From NCBI GenBank assembly GCA_964465125.1, contig CAYXIO010000001.1, positions 124,001 through 188,000 on the forward strand: a stretch of 64,000 nucleotides of DNA, given 5' to 3'. The stretch comes from CAYOHG01 sp964465125 (GTDB taxonomy: Bacteria > Planctomycetota > Phycisphaerae > UBA1845 > Fen-1342). Below, piece by piece: positions 33,875-43,213 of this stretch. Each line of letters begins with the position of its first letter. Within the stretch, counting starts at the first letter, position 1. Both the position numbers and the translations under genes were made by a program. The notes below the pieces were generated by a model, which was not told where the DNA came from, did no database searches, and saw only the letters and a program-made list of their open reading frames with translations.

Positions 33875-35863
33875 ATGAGCAAGCCATCCTGCACCCCGGC
33901 GGAAACGCAACCCGCAGGCACGATACGACTTCCAGTCGTGCCGCGGCGCATCGCGTCCTCCCGCGCCAGCCGCTGGCGCGCCGCCGCCCTGATCCTCGTG
34001 CATGCCCTGATCGGCATTCACTTCGCCCAATGGTGGTTTTCCGGACGCACGCTCGCGCCGCTCGAGCCGTCGGAAGCCATGCAGTTCAGCAAGGAAGGCA
34101 TCGTCAACGCCGGCTTGATCTTCTTCGCCCTGATGGCCGTCTCCACGTTGCTGCTGGGACGCTGGTTCTGCGGGTGGACCTGCCACCTGGTCGGGATGCA
34201 GGACCTGTCGCGCTGGATTCTCGCCAGGATGAAGATCCGCCCGCGCCCGGTTCGCTCACGGCTGCTGGCGGTCGTGCCGCTGCTGGCGTTCTTCTACATG
34301 TTCATCGGTCCGTTGATCTATCGCGGGCTCTACGCCTGGCGCGGAGAGCCGACCCCCCCGCTGATTGCGTCCGTGCAACTCATGACGGACGACTTCTGGG
34401 CCACGTTCCCGTCCTGGATCCCCGCGATTCTCGCGGTCCTGGTCTGCTGCTTCGCCACCATCTACCTGCTCGGCGCCAAGGGGTTCTGCTCGACCGCGTG
34501 TCCCTACGGCGCGCTGTTCGGCGCGGCGGACCAGTTCGCCCCGTTGCGCGTGCGCGTGACGGATGCCTGCAAAGGCTGCGGGCACTGCACGGCAGCTTGC
34601 ACCTCGAACGTCCGCGTGCACGAGGAGGTGGCGCGCTACGGGATGGTCGTCGATCCGGGCTGCATGAAGTGCCTGGATTGCGTCTCGGTCTGCCCCAACC
34701 ACGCGCTCTACGTCGGCTGGGGAGCGCCGTCGTTGTTCGCATCCCGGCGCGATGCTCCCCGCGGCCGGGTTCCGCTGCGCGGGCGCGTAGCGCCGCTGCT
34801 GCGGCGGTTTTCGCTTCCCGTGCTGCTCTTCAGCTTCGCAGCCTACGCGCAGTTTCTCGGCTTCGACCGCGGCTATGCCATGAACGCGGACGACTGGACG
34901 GTGGTCGGCGTGCTGACGGCGGTTACCGCGCTGACGCTGGCGGTGTTCGCGGGGCATGCGAATCGGAAGCTCGACTACAGCGTGGGCGAAGAGCTGCTGC
35001 TGGGCGGCCTGTTCCTGGCCGCGATGTACGCGTTCCACGGCCTGCACGGACTGGTGGCATTCCTGTTCGCCATGGCGCTCGCGGCCATCATCGCCTACCT
35101 GCTGCTGCACGCGCTGCTGCTGATCAAGCGGCCGCAGCTCAGCCTGCGCGGCTGGCGACTCAAGCACCACGGTCGCCTTCAACCGGCGGCCTATCCGTTT
35201 CTCGCGCTCTGCGCGCTCGTGCTCGTCGGCGCGGGTTATGGCGCCGCGACCCTGACGGGCGAGGCTTCCACGCGCCGGCTCCAGCACGAAATCGCGCGGC
35301 TCGAAGCGGCGTCGTACCAGGCGCCGCTCACGCCTGCGATGCAGGAGCAGCTTGCCGCCAAGTACGTCGAGCTGCTCGAGCGAACGCCTGGCGATCTCGA
35401 CCTGGTCGTGCGGGCCGGGTTCTTCAACACCGTGCTCGGGCGCTTCGCTGTCGCCCGCAAAATCTATGACGACGCGCTGACGCACGGACTCGACGACGCC
35501 CGGTTGCTCACCAACTACGGCGTTTTCGAGGCGGCCCGAGGCAATATCGCCCAGGCGGTGCCGTGGTTCGAGCGTGCCCTGGCGCTGGATGAGGCGCTTC
35601 TCCAGCCGCGCGCCGCGCTGGCCCAAGCGCTGCTCGCGCTGGAGCGCCGCGAAGAGGCGCTGCGGCACTATGACATCATCCTCGCCGAAGCGCCCGAGGA
35701 CGTGGACGCGCTGGCCGGCTCGTCCGTCGCCCTGGCCGCGCTCCATCAGCACGACGAGGCACTGGCGCGGGCACTGAAGGCTGGAACGCTGGCCCCGCAG
35801 CGCGAGGATCTGCGGCAGTGGATTCAGCGGCTCGTCTCGGCGACATCGCAGCCGACGCCGTGA
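33875..35863 (+). CDS. NapH/CcoG-like polytopic 4Fe-4S membrane protein fused to a TPR domain
   Basis: 662 residues. About four transmembrane helices in the first 200 residues carry two 4-spaced Cys pairs (C99/C103 in 'FCGWTC' and C205/C209 in 'FCSTACP'), as in NosR/NapH/CcoG electron-transfer proteins. Two 4Fe-4S ferredoxin clusters follow (C232, C235, C238, C242 and C263, C266, C269, C273). Further helices span 300-450. From about residue 470 to the end there are TPR repeats ('ALLQPRAALAQALLALERREEALRHYD'), which NapH does not have. It probably passes electrons across the inner membrane, with the TPR part recruiting a partner. The ribosome-binding site is weak. First gene of a plus-strand run to 39843. 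Confidence 0.88.
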   Translation: MSKPSCTPAETQPAGTIRLPVVPRRIASSRASRWRAAALILVHALIGIHFAQWWFSGRTLAPLEPSEAMQFSKEGIVNAGLIFFALMAVSTLLLGRWFCGWTCHLVGMQDLSRWILARMKIRPRPVRSRLLAVVPLLAFFYMFIGPLIYRGLYAWRGEPTPPLIASVQLMTDDFWATFPSWIPAILAVLVCCFATIYLLGAKGFCSTACPYGALFGAADQFAPLRVRVTDACKGCGHCTAACTSNVRVHEEVARYGMVVDPGCMKCLDCVSVCPNHALYVGWGAPSLFASRRDAPRGRVPLRGRVAPLLRRFSLPVLLFSFAAYAQFLGFDRGYAMNADDWTVVGVLTAVTALTLAVFAGHANRKLDYSVGEELLLGGLFLAAMYAFHGLHGLVAFLFAMALAAIIAYLLLHALLLIKRPQLSLRGWRLKHHGRLQPAAYPFLALCALVLVGAGYGAATLTGEASTRRLQHEIARLEAASYQAPLTPAMQEQLAAKYVELLERTPGDLDLVVRAGFFNTVLGRFAVARKIYDDALTHGLDDARLLTNYGVFEAARGNIAQAVPWFERALALDEALLQPRAALAQALLALERREEALRHYDIILAEAPEDVDALAGSSVALAALHQHDEALARALKAGTLAPQREDLRQWIQRLVSATSQPTP

Positions 35864-35941
35864 GCCGCGGGCGCGGCGCGCTCGCGGGCGCCTTCGCAAG
35901 CCTCTATAGTGGCCTCGACGACTGGCGGAGAGGATTGCGGC

Positions 35942-36766
35942 TTGACTCCAGTTCCCGATTCGAACACGCCGGCTGGAAGGCCCACGCGACGCCCGGCGGT
36001 GCGATCCTCCCGCTCACGCCTTGACGCGTTCGCCGAGGGCCGGCCCGACGTTGTTCTGATGGCGCCGATCATGGCCTACCTGATCCTGCTGGGCGTGCAG
36101 GATCAATTGCCCTACGACTGGCGCTGGCTGGCGGCGCTGCTGCGCGGAGCCGGTGGCCTGGGGGCTTACTGGTTGTTGCGCCGGAAGATGCCGCCCTGGG
36201 GTCGGGCACACGTCGCCTTGGCCGCAGGATGCGGATTGCTCGCCGCCGCGCTGTGGTTCTACGGGCAATACCTCTTCGACGCGCTCGGCGTGCCGCGCGT
36301 GCTGCCAATCCCGCTCTTCTCGGCGGGCGAGTTGATCGACCCGCGCACGAAGCTCGCCGATCCCAGCCTCTTCTGGGTCAGTCGGCTCGGAGCGGACGCC
36401 GTCTTCTGGATGGACGTCGGCACGCGAATCGCCGTCGCGGCCGTCGGCGTGCCCGTGGTCGAGGAGCTGTTCTGGCGGGTGTTCCTGCTTCGAGCGCTGG
36501 CGGATTGGCAGAACTTCGAGAAACTCCCGCTGGGGCACTGGTCGCCGCGATCCTTCTGGCTGACCAGCCTGATCTCGACGATTCAGCACCCGGCGAACTG
36601 GGCGGTGAGCATTCCCTGCTGGATGCTGTTCAACGGACTGATGATCTGGCGCAAGAGCCTGCTGTTTCTCGTGCTGGTGCACGGGTTCACCAACCTGTTT
36701 CTCTATGCCTGGGTGATCTGGCGCGCCGTCGCGTGGCACGACGCCAGCGTTTGGATGTTCTGGTGA
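35942..36766 (+). CDS. CPBP-family (CAAX-like) intramembrane glutamic endopeptidase
   Basis: 274 residues from a TTG at 35942 that follows GGAGAGG; a GTG at 35909 lacks a site. About seven hydrophobic helices. The family motifs are present: EELFWR at 174-179 (EExxxR), 'FWLTSLISTIQHP' with the motif-2 His, and 'LVHGFTNLFLY' (HxxxN). These proteins cleave substrates within the membrane; CPBP members process prenylated proteins, bacteriocins, or C-terminal sorting tails such as MYXO-CTERM. The C-terminal ending 'SVWMFW' recalls the CAAX-related proteins of PEP-CTERM systems, which is an impression and not a search result. The next gene overlaps its stop by 4 nt, so the two are translationally coupled. 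Confidence 0.85.
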   Translation: MTPVPDSNTPAGRPTRRPAVRSSRSRLDAFAEGRPDVVLMAPIMAYLILLGVQDQLPYDWRWLAALLRGAGGLGAYWLLRRKMPPWGRAHVALAAGCGLLAAALWFYGQYLFDALGVPRVLPIPLFSAGELIDPRTKLADPSLFWVSRLGADAVFWMDVGTRIAVAAVGVPVVEELFWRVFLLRALADWQNFEKLPLGHWSPRSFWLTSLISTIQHPANWAVSIPCWMLFNGLMIWRKSLLFLVLVHGFTNLFLYAWVIWRAVAWHDASVWMFW

Positions 36767-37872
36767 GAAACTCCGGCCCGAGGTTCAGGCCCCAGCGGCT
36801 GGCGGCCGTTTCCGCCGGCCGGCTGGCGATTGCATTGATCGCCTGGGGCGTCGTCTTGCCGACGTACGCGCAGAGCCCAACACCGGAGCAATCGGCTTGG
36901 GCGGAGATCCAACGCCTCGGATCAGCGCCCGCGTCGCAGCCCGCCGATGCCGATCAGCGCTACGCCGAGCGGCGCCGGCAAATCGCGCTGTGGATCGAAC
37001 AGGCGCAGGCGTATCTGTCGCACTACCCCGGCGGACAGCATCGTTCCGAAGTGGTGCGCGTGCTGCTGAACGCGCAGTTCGAGCTGGCCTGTCTGAGCGG
37101 CGGCCAGCTCGCAGCGCTCGAAGAAGTCTGCCGGCGCTTTCTCGCCGAGGCCCGTTCCCCGGCGGAAGAATCCGAAGCCGCGTACTGGCTGATGCTCGTC
37201 GAGCGTCAGCGCCGCTTGCAAGCGGCCAGCCGGCCGGCTACCCAGCCGGGCAGCGCGCGCGACGCCGATCTGCTCGCTTCCTACCGCGAGTACATCGACA
37301 AGTACCCGAACTCGCGCCATGCCCCGATGCTGACGGACTTGCTGTTCACGGCGGCAGCCGACCGCGGCGACCATGACGAGCTGGTCCGTCTCGTGGCTCA
37401 GGCGCGGCGCGCGTTCCCGCAGTCCATCGCCGCGGAGCGTCTGGAAGCGCGCCTCCGCCGCATCGATGCCATCGGCACGCCGTTCGAATGGCAGACCCGC
37501 GGACTAAATGACCAGCCGCGGTCCGCGCAGCAATGGTCGGGGCGGCCGGCGGTCCTGGTGGTCTGGGCGAGCTTCGATCCTGCCTCGCGCCGCTGCCTCG
37601 AGGCGGCGGCGGCGCTTCGGAAGTCGGTGCCCGGACTGGTCGTCGTGGCGATAGCCCTGGATACCGACCCGGCCCAGGCGGCCCGCGCTGCCGAGCAGGC
37701 CCAGCCGGACGGGCTGGCCTGCGACGGGCTGAGCTGGGCGGGGGAGTTCGCCCGGCGCTGGGCGATCGACTCGTTGCCGGCGCTGTTTGTGATCGGGACC
37801 GACGGCCGACTGACCCGGATCGCTGGCCCGCAGGACTGGCAGCAGGCCCTGGATGCCCTTCTCTCGAATTGA
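36763..37872 (+). CDS. Exported thioredoxin-fold protein lacking the CxxC motif
   Basis: 369 residues starting at a GTG that overlaps the CPBP stop codon (GTGA). A signal peptide (LAIALIAWGVVLPTYAQ) is followed by helical, TPR-like segments up to about residue 235, and then by a TlpA/AhpC-type thioredoxin-fold domain. In that domain the usual WCxxC is replaced: 'VVWASFDPASRRC' has W268 but only C278, ten residues later. Normal disulfide reduction is therefore unlikely; a single-Cys or structural role is possible. 'RRWAIDSLPALFVIGTDGRL' is the cis-Pro strand of the fold. It acts outside the cytoplasm, and coupling to the CPBP gene suggests a shared task. Confidence 0.85.
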   Translation: MRNSGPRFRPQRLAAVSAGRLAIALIAWGVVLPTYAQSPTPEQSAWAEIQRLGSAPASQPADADQRYAERRRQIALWIEQAQAYLSHYPGGQHRSEVVRVLLNAQFELACLSGGQLAALEEVCRRFLAEARSPAEESEAAYWLMLVERQRRLQAASRPATQPGSARDADLLASYREYIDKYPNSRHAPMLTDLLFTAAADRGDHDELVRLVAQARRAFPQSIAAERLEARLRRIDAIGTPFEWQTRGLNDQPRSAQQWSGRPAVLVVWASFDPASRRCLEAAAALRKSVPGLVVVAIALDTDPAQAARAAEQAQPDGLACDGLSWAGEFARRWAIDSLPALFVIGTDGRLTRIAGPQDWQQALDALLSN

Positions 37873-37947
37873 CACCACCCGCGCCGACCGGTACACCAAC
37901 CGTCCGGTCTCCCGGGACCGACTGAGCCTCGCAGCAGGAGCCTGATT

Positions 37948-39843
37948 GTGCGACCCGTCATCACCGGTTTGGTTCTGGCAGGCGTGCTCCTGTCGGCGGC
38001 CGTCCTCACCCCGTCGTTCCTGCGCTCTTCCGCGGACGTCGCCGCGACAGTCTCCACCCGCCAGGCCGAGAACGCCCTCGCCGAGTTCCACGACGCCGAC
38101 CTGATCCTGTCCCTGGCGGCGGCGCGCAGCCAGGTCGAGGACCTGCGGCAGGCCGACGCGGCGGCGCTGTTCAGCCGGGCCGAAGCGGACTTTCAGGCCC
38201 TGGGACAGCAATTTCAGGGCATGGTGCGCGACGCGCAGACCTCGGACCGCAAGCAGGGCCAGAAGGCCGGCGCCCTGCGGACGGTGTCACTCGATCCGGG
38301 CGCACTGGGCAGCCTGATCAGCGGATTCGAGAAGCACGAAAAGGAGAACGCGAACCTGCTGAGCGCGGCGGGCCGCGCCGTCGGCGAAGCCGCGCGGGCC
38401 AGCGATCGCGTCTGGCTGGCGGCTCACGTTCAGGGCCTGGTTCGGTTGACCGAGTGCACAACGGCCCTGGCCAATGCACGAGTGCTGCGCGCCTCGGTCG
38501 ATTCCCAGGCCGAGCGCGTCATCGCCGAGCTGACCGAGTGGAGGGTGCTGTCCGCCGAGAAGGCTCGTGTGGCGGGACTGGATTCCACCGAGCTGGACAA
38601 GGCCCTCGCGGATGCGACGGAGCAGGCCCGCTCGGATTCCGCCCAGATCGGCGCGCGGCTCGCGCAGCTCGAGTCGGAAGTGAACGCGCGCAGCACGGAG
38701 CTGGGAGGCGTTCGAGCCGAGCTGGCCCGGCAGCGCGAGGCGCTGATAGCGCTCGAGCAGGAGAGCTTCAAGCCCGGTCAGGACGCGTCCTTTCAGGCCT
38801 ATCGCACGCGCTATGTCGAGATTTCCCGCCAGCTCGACGCATTGCAGCGTCGCGAGCAACTGCTGGCCCTCGGCGGGATTTCAGAGGCCGCGTTCGCCGA
38901 CGATGACGTGTTGGCGGGAGAGATCAAGGGCGGCGAAGCGGTCCTCGGACTCAATGAGCTCGAACGACAGCTCGCCGCGGCGCAGGGCGAGCAGAAGCGA
39001 TTGACCGCGACGCTCGCCGAGCTCGACGCGCGCAAGACGGCTGCGCAGAAGCGCGGCGAGGCGGCGACGTCGAGCGTCGCATCGATCGAAGCGATGCTCG
39101 GCCAACTGACCCAGCAGCTCAACGCTTCGCTCGACGCGCTGCTGACCACCGCCACCGAAGCGTCCGCGCGCGAGGAAGAGGCCGTGCGCGCGGTCAGCGA
39201 GGCCAGCCGCGCGTTTCGCTCGGCCAAGTCGATCCTCGATCGAACCGCGTCGGACGCGCGGAAGCTCGCCTCGGACTACGACAAGCAGGGCAAGAACGAG
39301 CGGCTGAAGATCATTCAGCGCGGGGCGGAATTCGGCGAGCTGCTGGGAACCGGCGCCGAGGCGCAGGCCAAGGCCATGCTCGGCCGAGCGCAGGCCGAGC
39401 GCCTTGCCGCGCTGCTGACGCTGGAGGACCTGCTCGCACGCGTGAGTGCGGCGATTCCCGACGCACCCCAGCGCGCCGAGAGTCTCGCCGAACAGCGCGA
39501 CGCCGCGCGCACCGCGGCCGCCGAAGCGCTCAGTGCGGCTGCGGCCGACTACGAGAAGCTGGCGCAGCGCGGACCGCAGGCGGCACGTTGGATTTCGCAG
39601 GCAGCGTTGGCCGGCGTCGCGGTTCTGCAATCGCAGGTCGACTCGGCGAACGAAGCCCAGCACCGCGTGACGGCGGCGCAGGCGATCCGCACCGCCGTGG
39701 AGGGGCGGCAGCAGTCGCCCTATCTGAGCGGTCACGTGCTCGGGCTGTACGCGCTGCTCAGCGGCGAGGCGCCGGCGTCGGCTCCGGCCGAGGGTGATTC
39801 GGCGCCGACGAGCCCGGCGGGTGAAGAAGAGTCGAACGGTTAA
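37948..39843 (+). CDS. Large coiled-coil exported protein
   Basis: 631 residues from a GTG at 37948 with CAGGAG 8 nt upstream. An N-terminal anchor or signal (ITGLVLAGVLLSAAVLTPSFL) precedes 550 residues rich in Ala, Glu, Arg and Gln with long heptads (for example 'LNELERQLAAAQGEQKRLTATLAELDARKTAAQK'), so mostly coiled coil. The C-terminal 40 residues are Pro/Ala/Glu-rich. No family was recognised. It is 75 nt downstream of the thioredoxin-fold gene on the same strand and likely part of the same unit. It is similar in style, though not in sequence as far as can be judged, to the coiled-coil protein beginning at 63266. Confidence 0.85.
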   Translation: MRPVITGLVLAGVLLSAAVLTPSFLRSSADVAATVSTRQAENALAEFHDADLILSLAAARSQVEDLRQADAAALFSRAEADFQALGQQFQGMVRDAQTSDRKQGQKAGALRTVSLDPGALGSLISGFEKHEKENANLLSAAGRAVGEAARASDRVWLAAHVQGLVRLTECTTALANARVLRASVDSQAERVIAELTEWRVLSAEKARVAGLDSTELDKALADATEQARSDSAQIGARLAQLESEVNARSTELGGVRAELARQREALIALEQESFKPGQDASFQAYRTRYVEISRQLDALQRREQLLALGGISEAAFADDDVLAGEIKGGEAVLGLNELERQLAAAQGEQKRLTATLAELDARKTAAQKRGEAATSSVASIEAMLGQLTQQLNASLDALLTTATEASAREEEAVRAVSEASRAFRSAKSILDRTASDARKLASDYDKQGKNERLKIIQRGAEFGELLGTGAEAQAKAMLGRAQAERLAALLTLEDLLARVSAAIPDAPQRAESLAEQRDAARTAAAEALSAAAADYEKLAQRGPQAARWISQAALAGVAVLQSQVDSANEAQHRVTAAQAIRTAVEGRQQSPYLSGHVLGLYALLSGEAPASAPAEGDSAPTSPAGEEESNG

Positions 39844-40005
39844 ACGCGGCTTGGTGCTCGCTTAGCACGATTCTCATCTTTGTCGGGGTTCGAAGTCCTC
39901 GCGTGCGCAGCGTTAACCGCATGCGCGCAGACTTCACACGACCGAACGGCGACTCGCGCGTGCTTGATTCGCCGCGCAAACTCGCCGCCGAGAGTCCCGG
40001 GCCCT

Positions 40006-40389
40006 TCAGGGCTGCGATGTGCCGGCCGGAACGAGCGTTTCGCCCTGCGGGGCGGCGTTAACGCTGTTCTGAACGACCGCCACGCCGGAGGACATGCCGC
40101 CGCCCCCGAGTTGCAGTTTCTCTTTCATCAACCGTCCGACTTTGAACTTGACGGTACGCTTGTTGGGGACGCGGACCTTCTCCATCGTCTTGGGGTTTTG
40201 CGCGAGGCGGGCGGCCCGTTCGCGAATCTCGAAGACTCCGAAGTCTCGAAACTCCAGACGGTTCCCGCGCCCCAGCTCGGTGATGATCAAATCCAGGAAA
40301 TCCTGGATGATCCGCTTCACGAGGACGCGCTTCCCGCCGGTCGATTCGGAGATTCGATCGACCAGGTCTTTCTTTGTAATCGTGCTCAT
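40006..40389 (-). CDS. HU-family DNA-binding protein
   Basis: 127 residues from the ATG at 40389 (GGGGA upstream). Residues 1-90 are the HU/IHF fold: 'TKKDLVDRISESTGGKR' and 'RLEFRDFGVFEIRERAARLAQNPKT'. The usual DNA-minor-groove arm 'RNPQTGE' is changed to 'QNPKTMEKVRV'. A 35-residue Gly/Val/Gln tail, absent from ordinary HU, follows. It bends and packages DNA in the nucleoid as a dimer. Stands alone between the coiled-coil gene (convergent) and lon. Confidence 0.95.
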   Translation of the reverse strand: MSTITKKDLVDRISESTGGKRVLVKRIIQDFLDLIITELGRGNRLEFRDFGVFEIRERAARLAQNPKTMEKVRVPNKRTVKFKVGRLMKEKLQLGGGGMSSGVAVVQNSVNAAPQGETLVPAGTSQP

Positions 40390-40633
40390 CACGGTCCCCA
40401 ATCGAGACGAATGATTGGCGTCGTACCACGTCGGCAGTCGCGGCGTCTCACGCCCATTCACCACGGGTGCCGCGCGTGCGGCGTGCGACGACGCGAACGC
40501 TATGGTAGGGGCTGCGCGGGTCGCGTTCAAGCGGAATTCCATCGCTGGAAACGAGTTACAACGGCCCAGAACGGCTCCCGGAGCGGGAACGGCGACCGAT
40601 AATCCAAAGCGCGCCCGTTCGCGGCGATTCCGC

Positions 40634-43213
40634 TCACGTTCGTCGCGCCGAGCGGCCGCGCGATTTCCGGCGGGTGCCTGCCGCTCGGCCTCGGGCGGGC
40701 TTGGCCGGTTGGGTCGCGGAACGCGCGGTCTTGGTCCGCGCCGGGCGCTTGCGGGCCGCCTTTCGCGCGCCGCGGCGTGCCATGAGCTGATCGAACCCCG
40801 CCACGGCGCAGCGCAGCACGTCTTCGACCCGCTGGGCGAACACGAACTCGAGGTCCTTGCGCACGTCCGCCGGCACCTCGCTCAGATCGCGCTCGTTGCG
40901 CGCGGGCAGGACCACGCGCTTGAGGCCGGCGCGGTGCGCGGCGAGGATTTTCTCTTTTACGCCGCCGATCGGGAGCACCAGCCCGCGCAGCGTGATTTCT
41001 CCGGTCATGCCGACGTGCGGGTCGACCGGCGCGTTGGTCAGGATGGAATAGAAGGCGGTCAGCATCGCGACGCCGGCGGAGGGTCCGTCCTTGGGGATCG
41101 CGCCGGCGGGGACGTGGATGTGAATGTCGTGGGACGCGAGCAGGTCGAGCGGGACGCTCCATTCGCGGCCGCGCGCCCGCAGCAGCGACAGGGCCGCCTG
41201 GGCCGATTCGCGCATGACGTCGCCGATCTGGCCGGTCAGCATGAACTGCCCGCGCCCGTCCATGATCGCCGCTTCGACGAAGATGATCTCGCCGCCGACG
41301 GGCGTGTACGCCAGGCCGGTGACGATGCCCGGCGCGCCGGCCCGCAGGGCGGTTTCCGGCTCGAAGCGCGGTGATCCCAGGCATTCCTCGACCAGGGCGT
41401 CGTTGACTTCCTCCGGCGCGGGCTGCTCGCGCGCGACGCGGGCCGCGACGCCGCGGCAGATCGTGCCGATGCTGCGCTCGAGGTTGCGGACGCCGGCCTC
41501 GCGCGTGTGCGTGTCGATCAGCCGCCTCAGCAACGTCGGACCGAATCGCAGCGGGTGGTCGCGCAGGCCGTTGCGCTCGATCTGCCGCGGGATGAGGTAG
41601 CGCGTCGCGATCTCGACTTTCTCGGCCGTGGTGTAGCCGGGCAGGTCGATTACCTCCATGCGGTCCTTCAGCGCCGGCTCGACCGGGTCCATGTAGTTCG
41701 CCGTCCCAATGAACATCACCGCCGAAAGGTCGAAAGGAACGCCGAGGTAGTTGTCGGTAAAGGTGGCGTTCTGCTCGGGATCGAGGACTTCGAGCAGGGC
41801 GGCGGCAGGATCGCCGCGGAAGTCCTTGCCGAGCTTGTCGAGCTCGTCCAGCATGATGACCGGGTTGCGGGCGCCGGCCTTGCGGATTTCCTGCACGAGC
41901 CGGCCGGGGATGGCGCCGATGTAGGTTCGGCGGTGGCCGCGGATGTCGGCTTCGTCGCGAACGCCGCCCAGGGCGATGCGGATGAACTTGCGCCCGAGGG
42001 ACCTGGCGATGCTCTGGCCCAGAGAGGTCTTGCCGACGCCGGGGGGGCCGGCGAAGCAGAGGATCGGGCCGTGTCCCTGCGGATTGAGCTTGTGCACGGC
42101 GAGGCACTCGAGGATGCGGCGCTTCACCTTCTCGAGGCCGAAATGGTCGGCTTCGAGCACCTCCGCGGCACGGTTCAGGTCGAGGTTGTCCGCTGTGGAC
42201 TGGTTCCAGGGCATCTCGACCAGCCAGTCGAGATAGTCGCGGATGACGCCGACCTCGGCCGAGGCCGGCGAGATGCGCTTGAGCCGCTCGAACTCGCGGT
42301 CGGCTTCGCGGAGGACGGACTCGGGCATGCCGGCGGCGTCGAGCTTCTCGCGCAGCGTTCGCAGCTCGGCCTCGCGCGTGTCCTCTTCGCCGAGCTCCTT
42401 CTGAATCGCCTTCAATTGCTCTTGCAGGTAGTACTGGCGCTGGGTCTTGTCGATCTCCTTCCGCACGTCGGTCTGAATCTTGCGGGCCAGCTCGAGCACT
42501 TCGAGCTGGCTTTGCAGCGTCGCGTTGATTTTCCGCAGGCGCTGGCCGACGTCGAACGTCTCGAGCAGCTCCTGCTTCTGCACAACGCCGAGCGAGAGAT
42601 TCGCCGCCAGAAAATCGGCTAGGGCGCCGGGGCCCTCGATGCTGCGGAGAATCTGAAGCGCTTCCTCGGGCACGTTGGGGCTGAGCTCGATCACCTTCTC
42701 GGCGGTCCGCCGGGCGCTGAAAGCGAGCGCTTCGAGCTCCATGGAAGGCACGATTTCGTCGCGGCGCGGATTGACGGCGGCGCGCCAGTACGGGTCGCTG
42801 GAGAGAATCTCCTCAAGACCGACGCGCACCACGCCGTGCACCAGCAGGCTGCTGGTTCCGTCGGGCATGCGCAGGAGCTTGAGCACGCGGGCGGCGGTCC
42901 CGACGCGGTAGATGTCGTTGATTCCGGGGTCGTCGGTCTCTTCGTGGCGCTGGGCGAAGATCGCCAGGACCTGGCTCTCCGGGAGAACCGCTTCCACGAC
43001 GCGCTTGGATTTCTCGCGCGTGATCGACAGCGGCACGACCGTGCCGGGGAATACGACGGCGGAGCGCACCGGGAGAATGGGCAGCTCGCGCGGGACGGGG
43101 ATGCCGTCCTCGGGCGTTTCGCCGCCGGCATTCTCGGCGAGTTGGCTGGCCGCCTGATCCAGGGCGTCCAGTTCATCCGCTGCGGGGCGGGCGGCGTCGC
43201 TGCGGGCCTTCAT
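40634..43213 (-). CDS. lon: ATP-dependent protease Lon
   Basis: 859 residues. The N-terminal LAN domain starts at 'ELPILPVRSAVVFPGTVVPL'. The AAA+ domain has Walker A 'GPPGVGKTS' and Walker B 'VIMLDELDKLG'. The protease domain has the Ser-Lys dyad S712 ('PKDGPSAGVAML') and K753 ('GGVKEKILAAHRAG'). A basic C-terminal extension of about 60 residues (RKAARKRPARTKTARS) is not in E. coli Lon and may bind DNA. Its ATG overlaps the Hsp20 stop as ATGA, so both are made from one message. Lon degrades misfolded and regulatory proteins in the cytoplasm. Confidence 0.97.
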   Translation of the reverse strand: MKARSDAARPAADELDALDQAASQLAENAGGETPEDGIPVPRELPILPVRSAVVFPGTVVPLSITREKSKRVVEAVLPESQVLAIFAQRHEETDDPGINDIYRVGTAARVLKLLRMPDGTSSLLVHGVVRVGLEEILSSDPYWRAAVNPRRDEIVPSMELEALAFSARRTAEKVIELSPNVPEEALQILRSIEGPGALADFLAANLSLGVVQKQELLETFDVGQRLRKINATLQSQLEVLELARKIQTDVRKEIDKTQRQYYLQEQLKAIQKELGEEDTREAELRTLREKLDAAGMPESVLREADREFERLKRISPASAEVGVIRDYLDWLVEMPWNQSTADNLDLNRAAEVLEADHFGLEKVKRRILECLAVHKLNPQGHGPILCFAGPPGVGKTSLGQSIARSLGRKFIRIALGGVRDEADIRGHRRTYIGAIPGRLVQEIRKAGARNPVIMLDELDKLGKDFRGDPAAALLEVLDPEQNATFTDNYLGVPFDLSAVMFIGTANYMDPVEPALKDRMEVIDLPGYTTAEKVEIATRYLIPRQIERNGLRDHPLRFGPTLLRRLIDTHTREAGVRNLERSIGTICRGVAARVAREQPAPEEVNDALVEECLGSPRFEPETALRAGAPGIVTGLAYTPVGGEIIFVEAAIMDGRGQFMLTGQIGDVMRESAQAALSLLRARGREWSVPLDLLASHDIHIHVPAGAIPKDGPSAGVAMLTAFYSILTNAPVDPHVGMTGEITLRGLVLPIGGVKEKILAAHRAGLKRVVLPARNERDLSEVPADVRKDLEFVFAQRVEDVLRCAVAGFDQLMARRGARKAARKRPARTKTARSATQPAKPARGRAAGTRRKSRGRSARRT

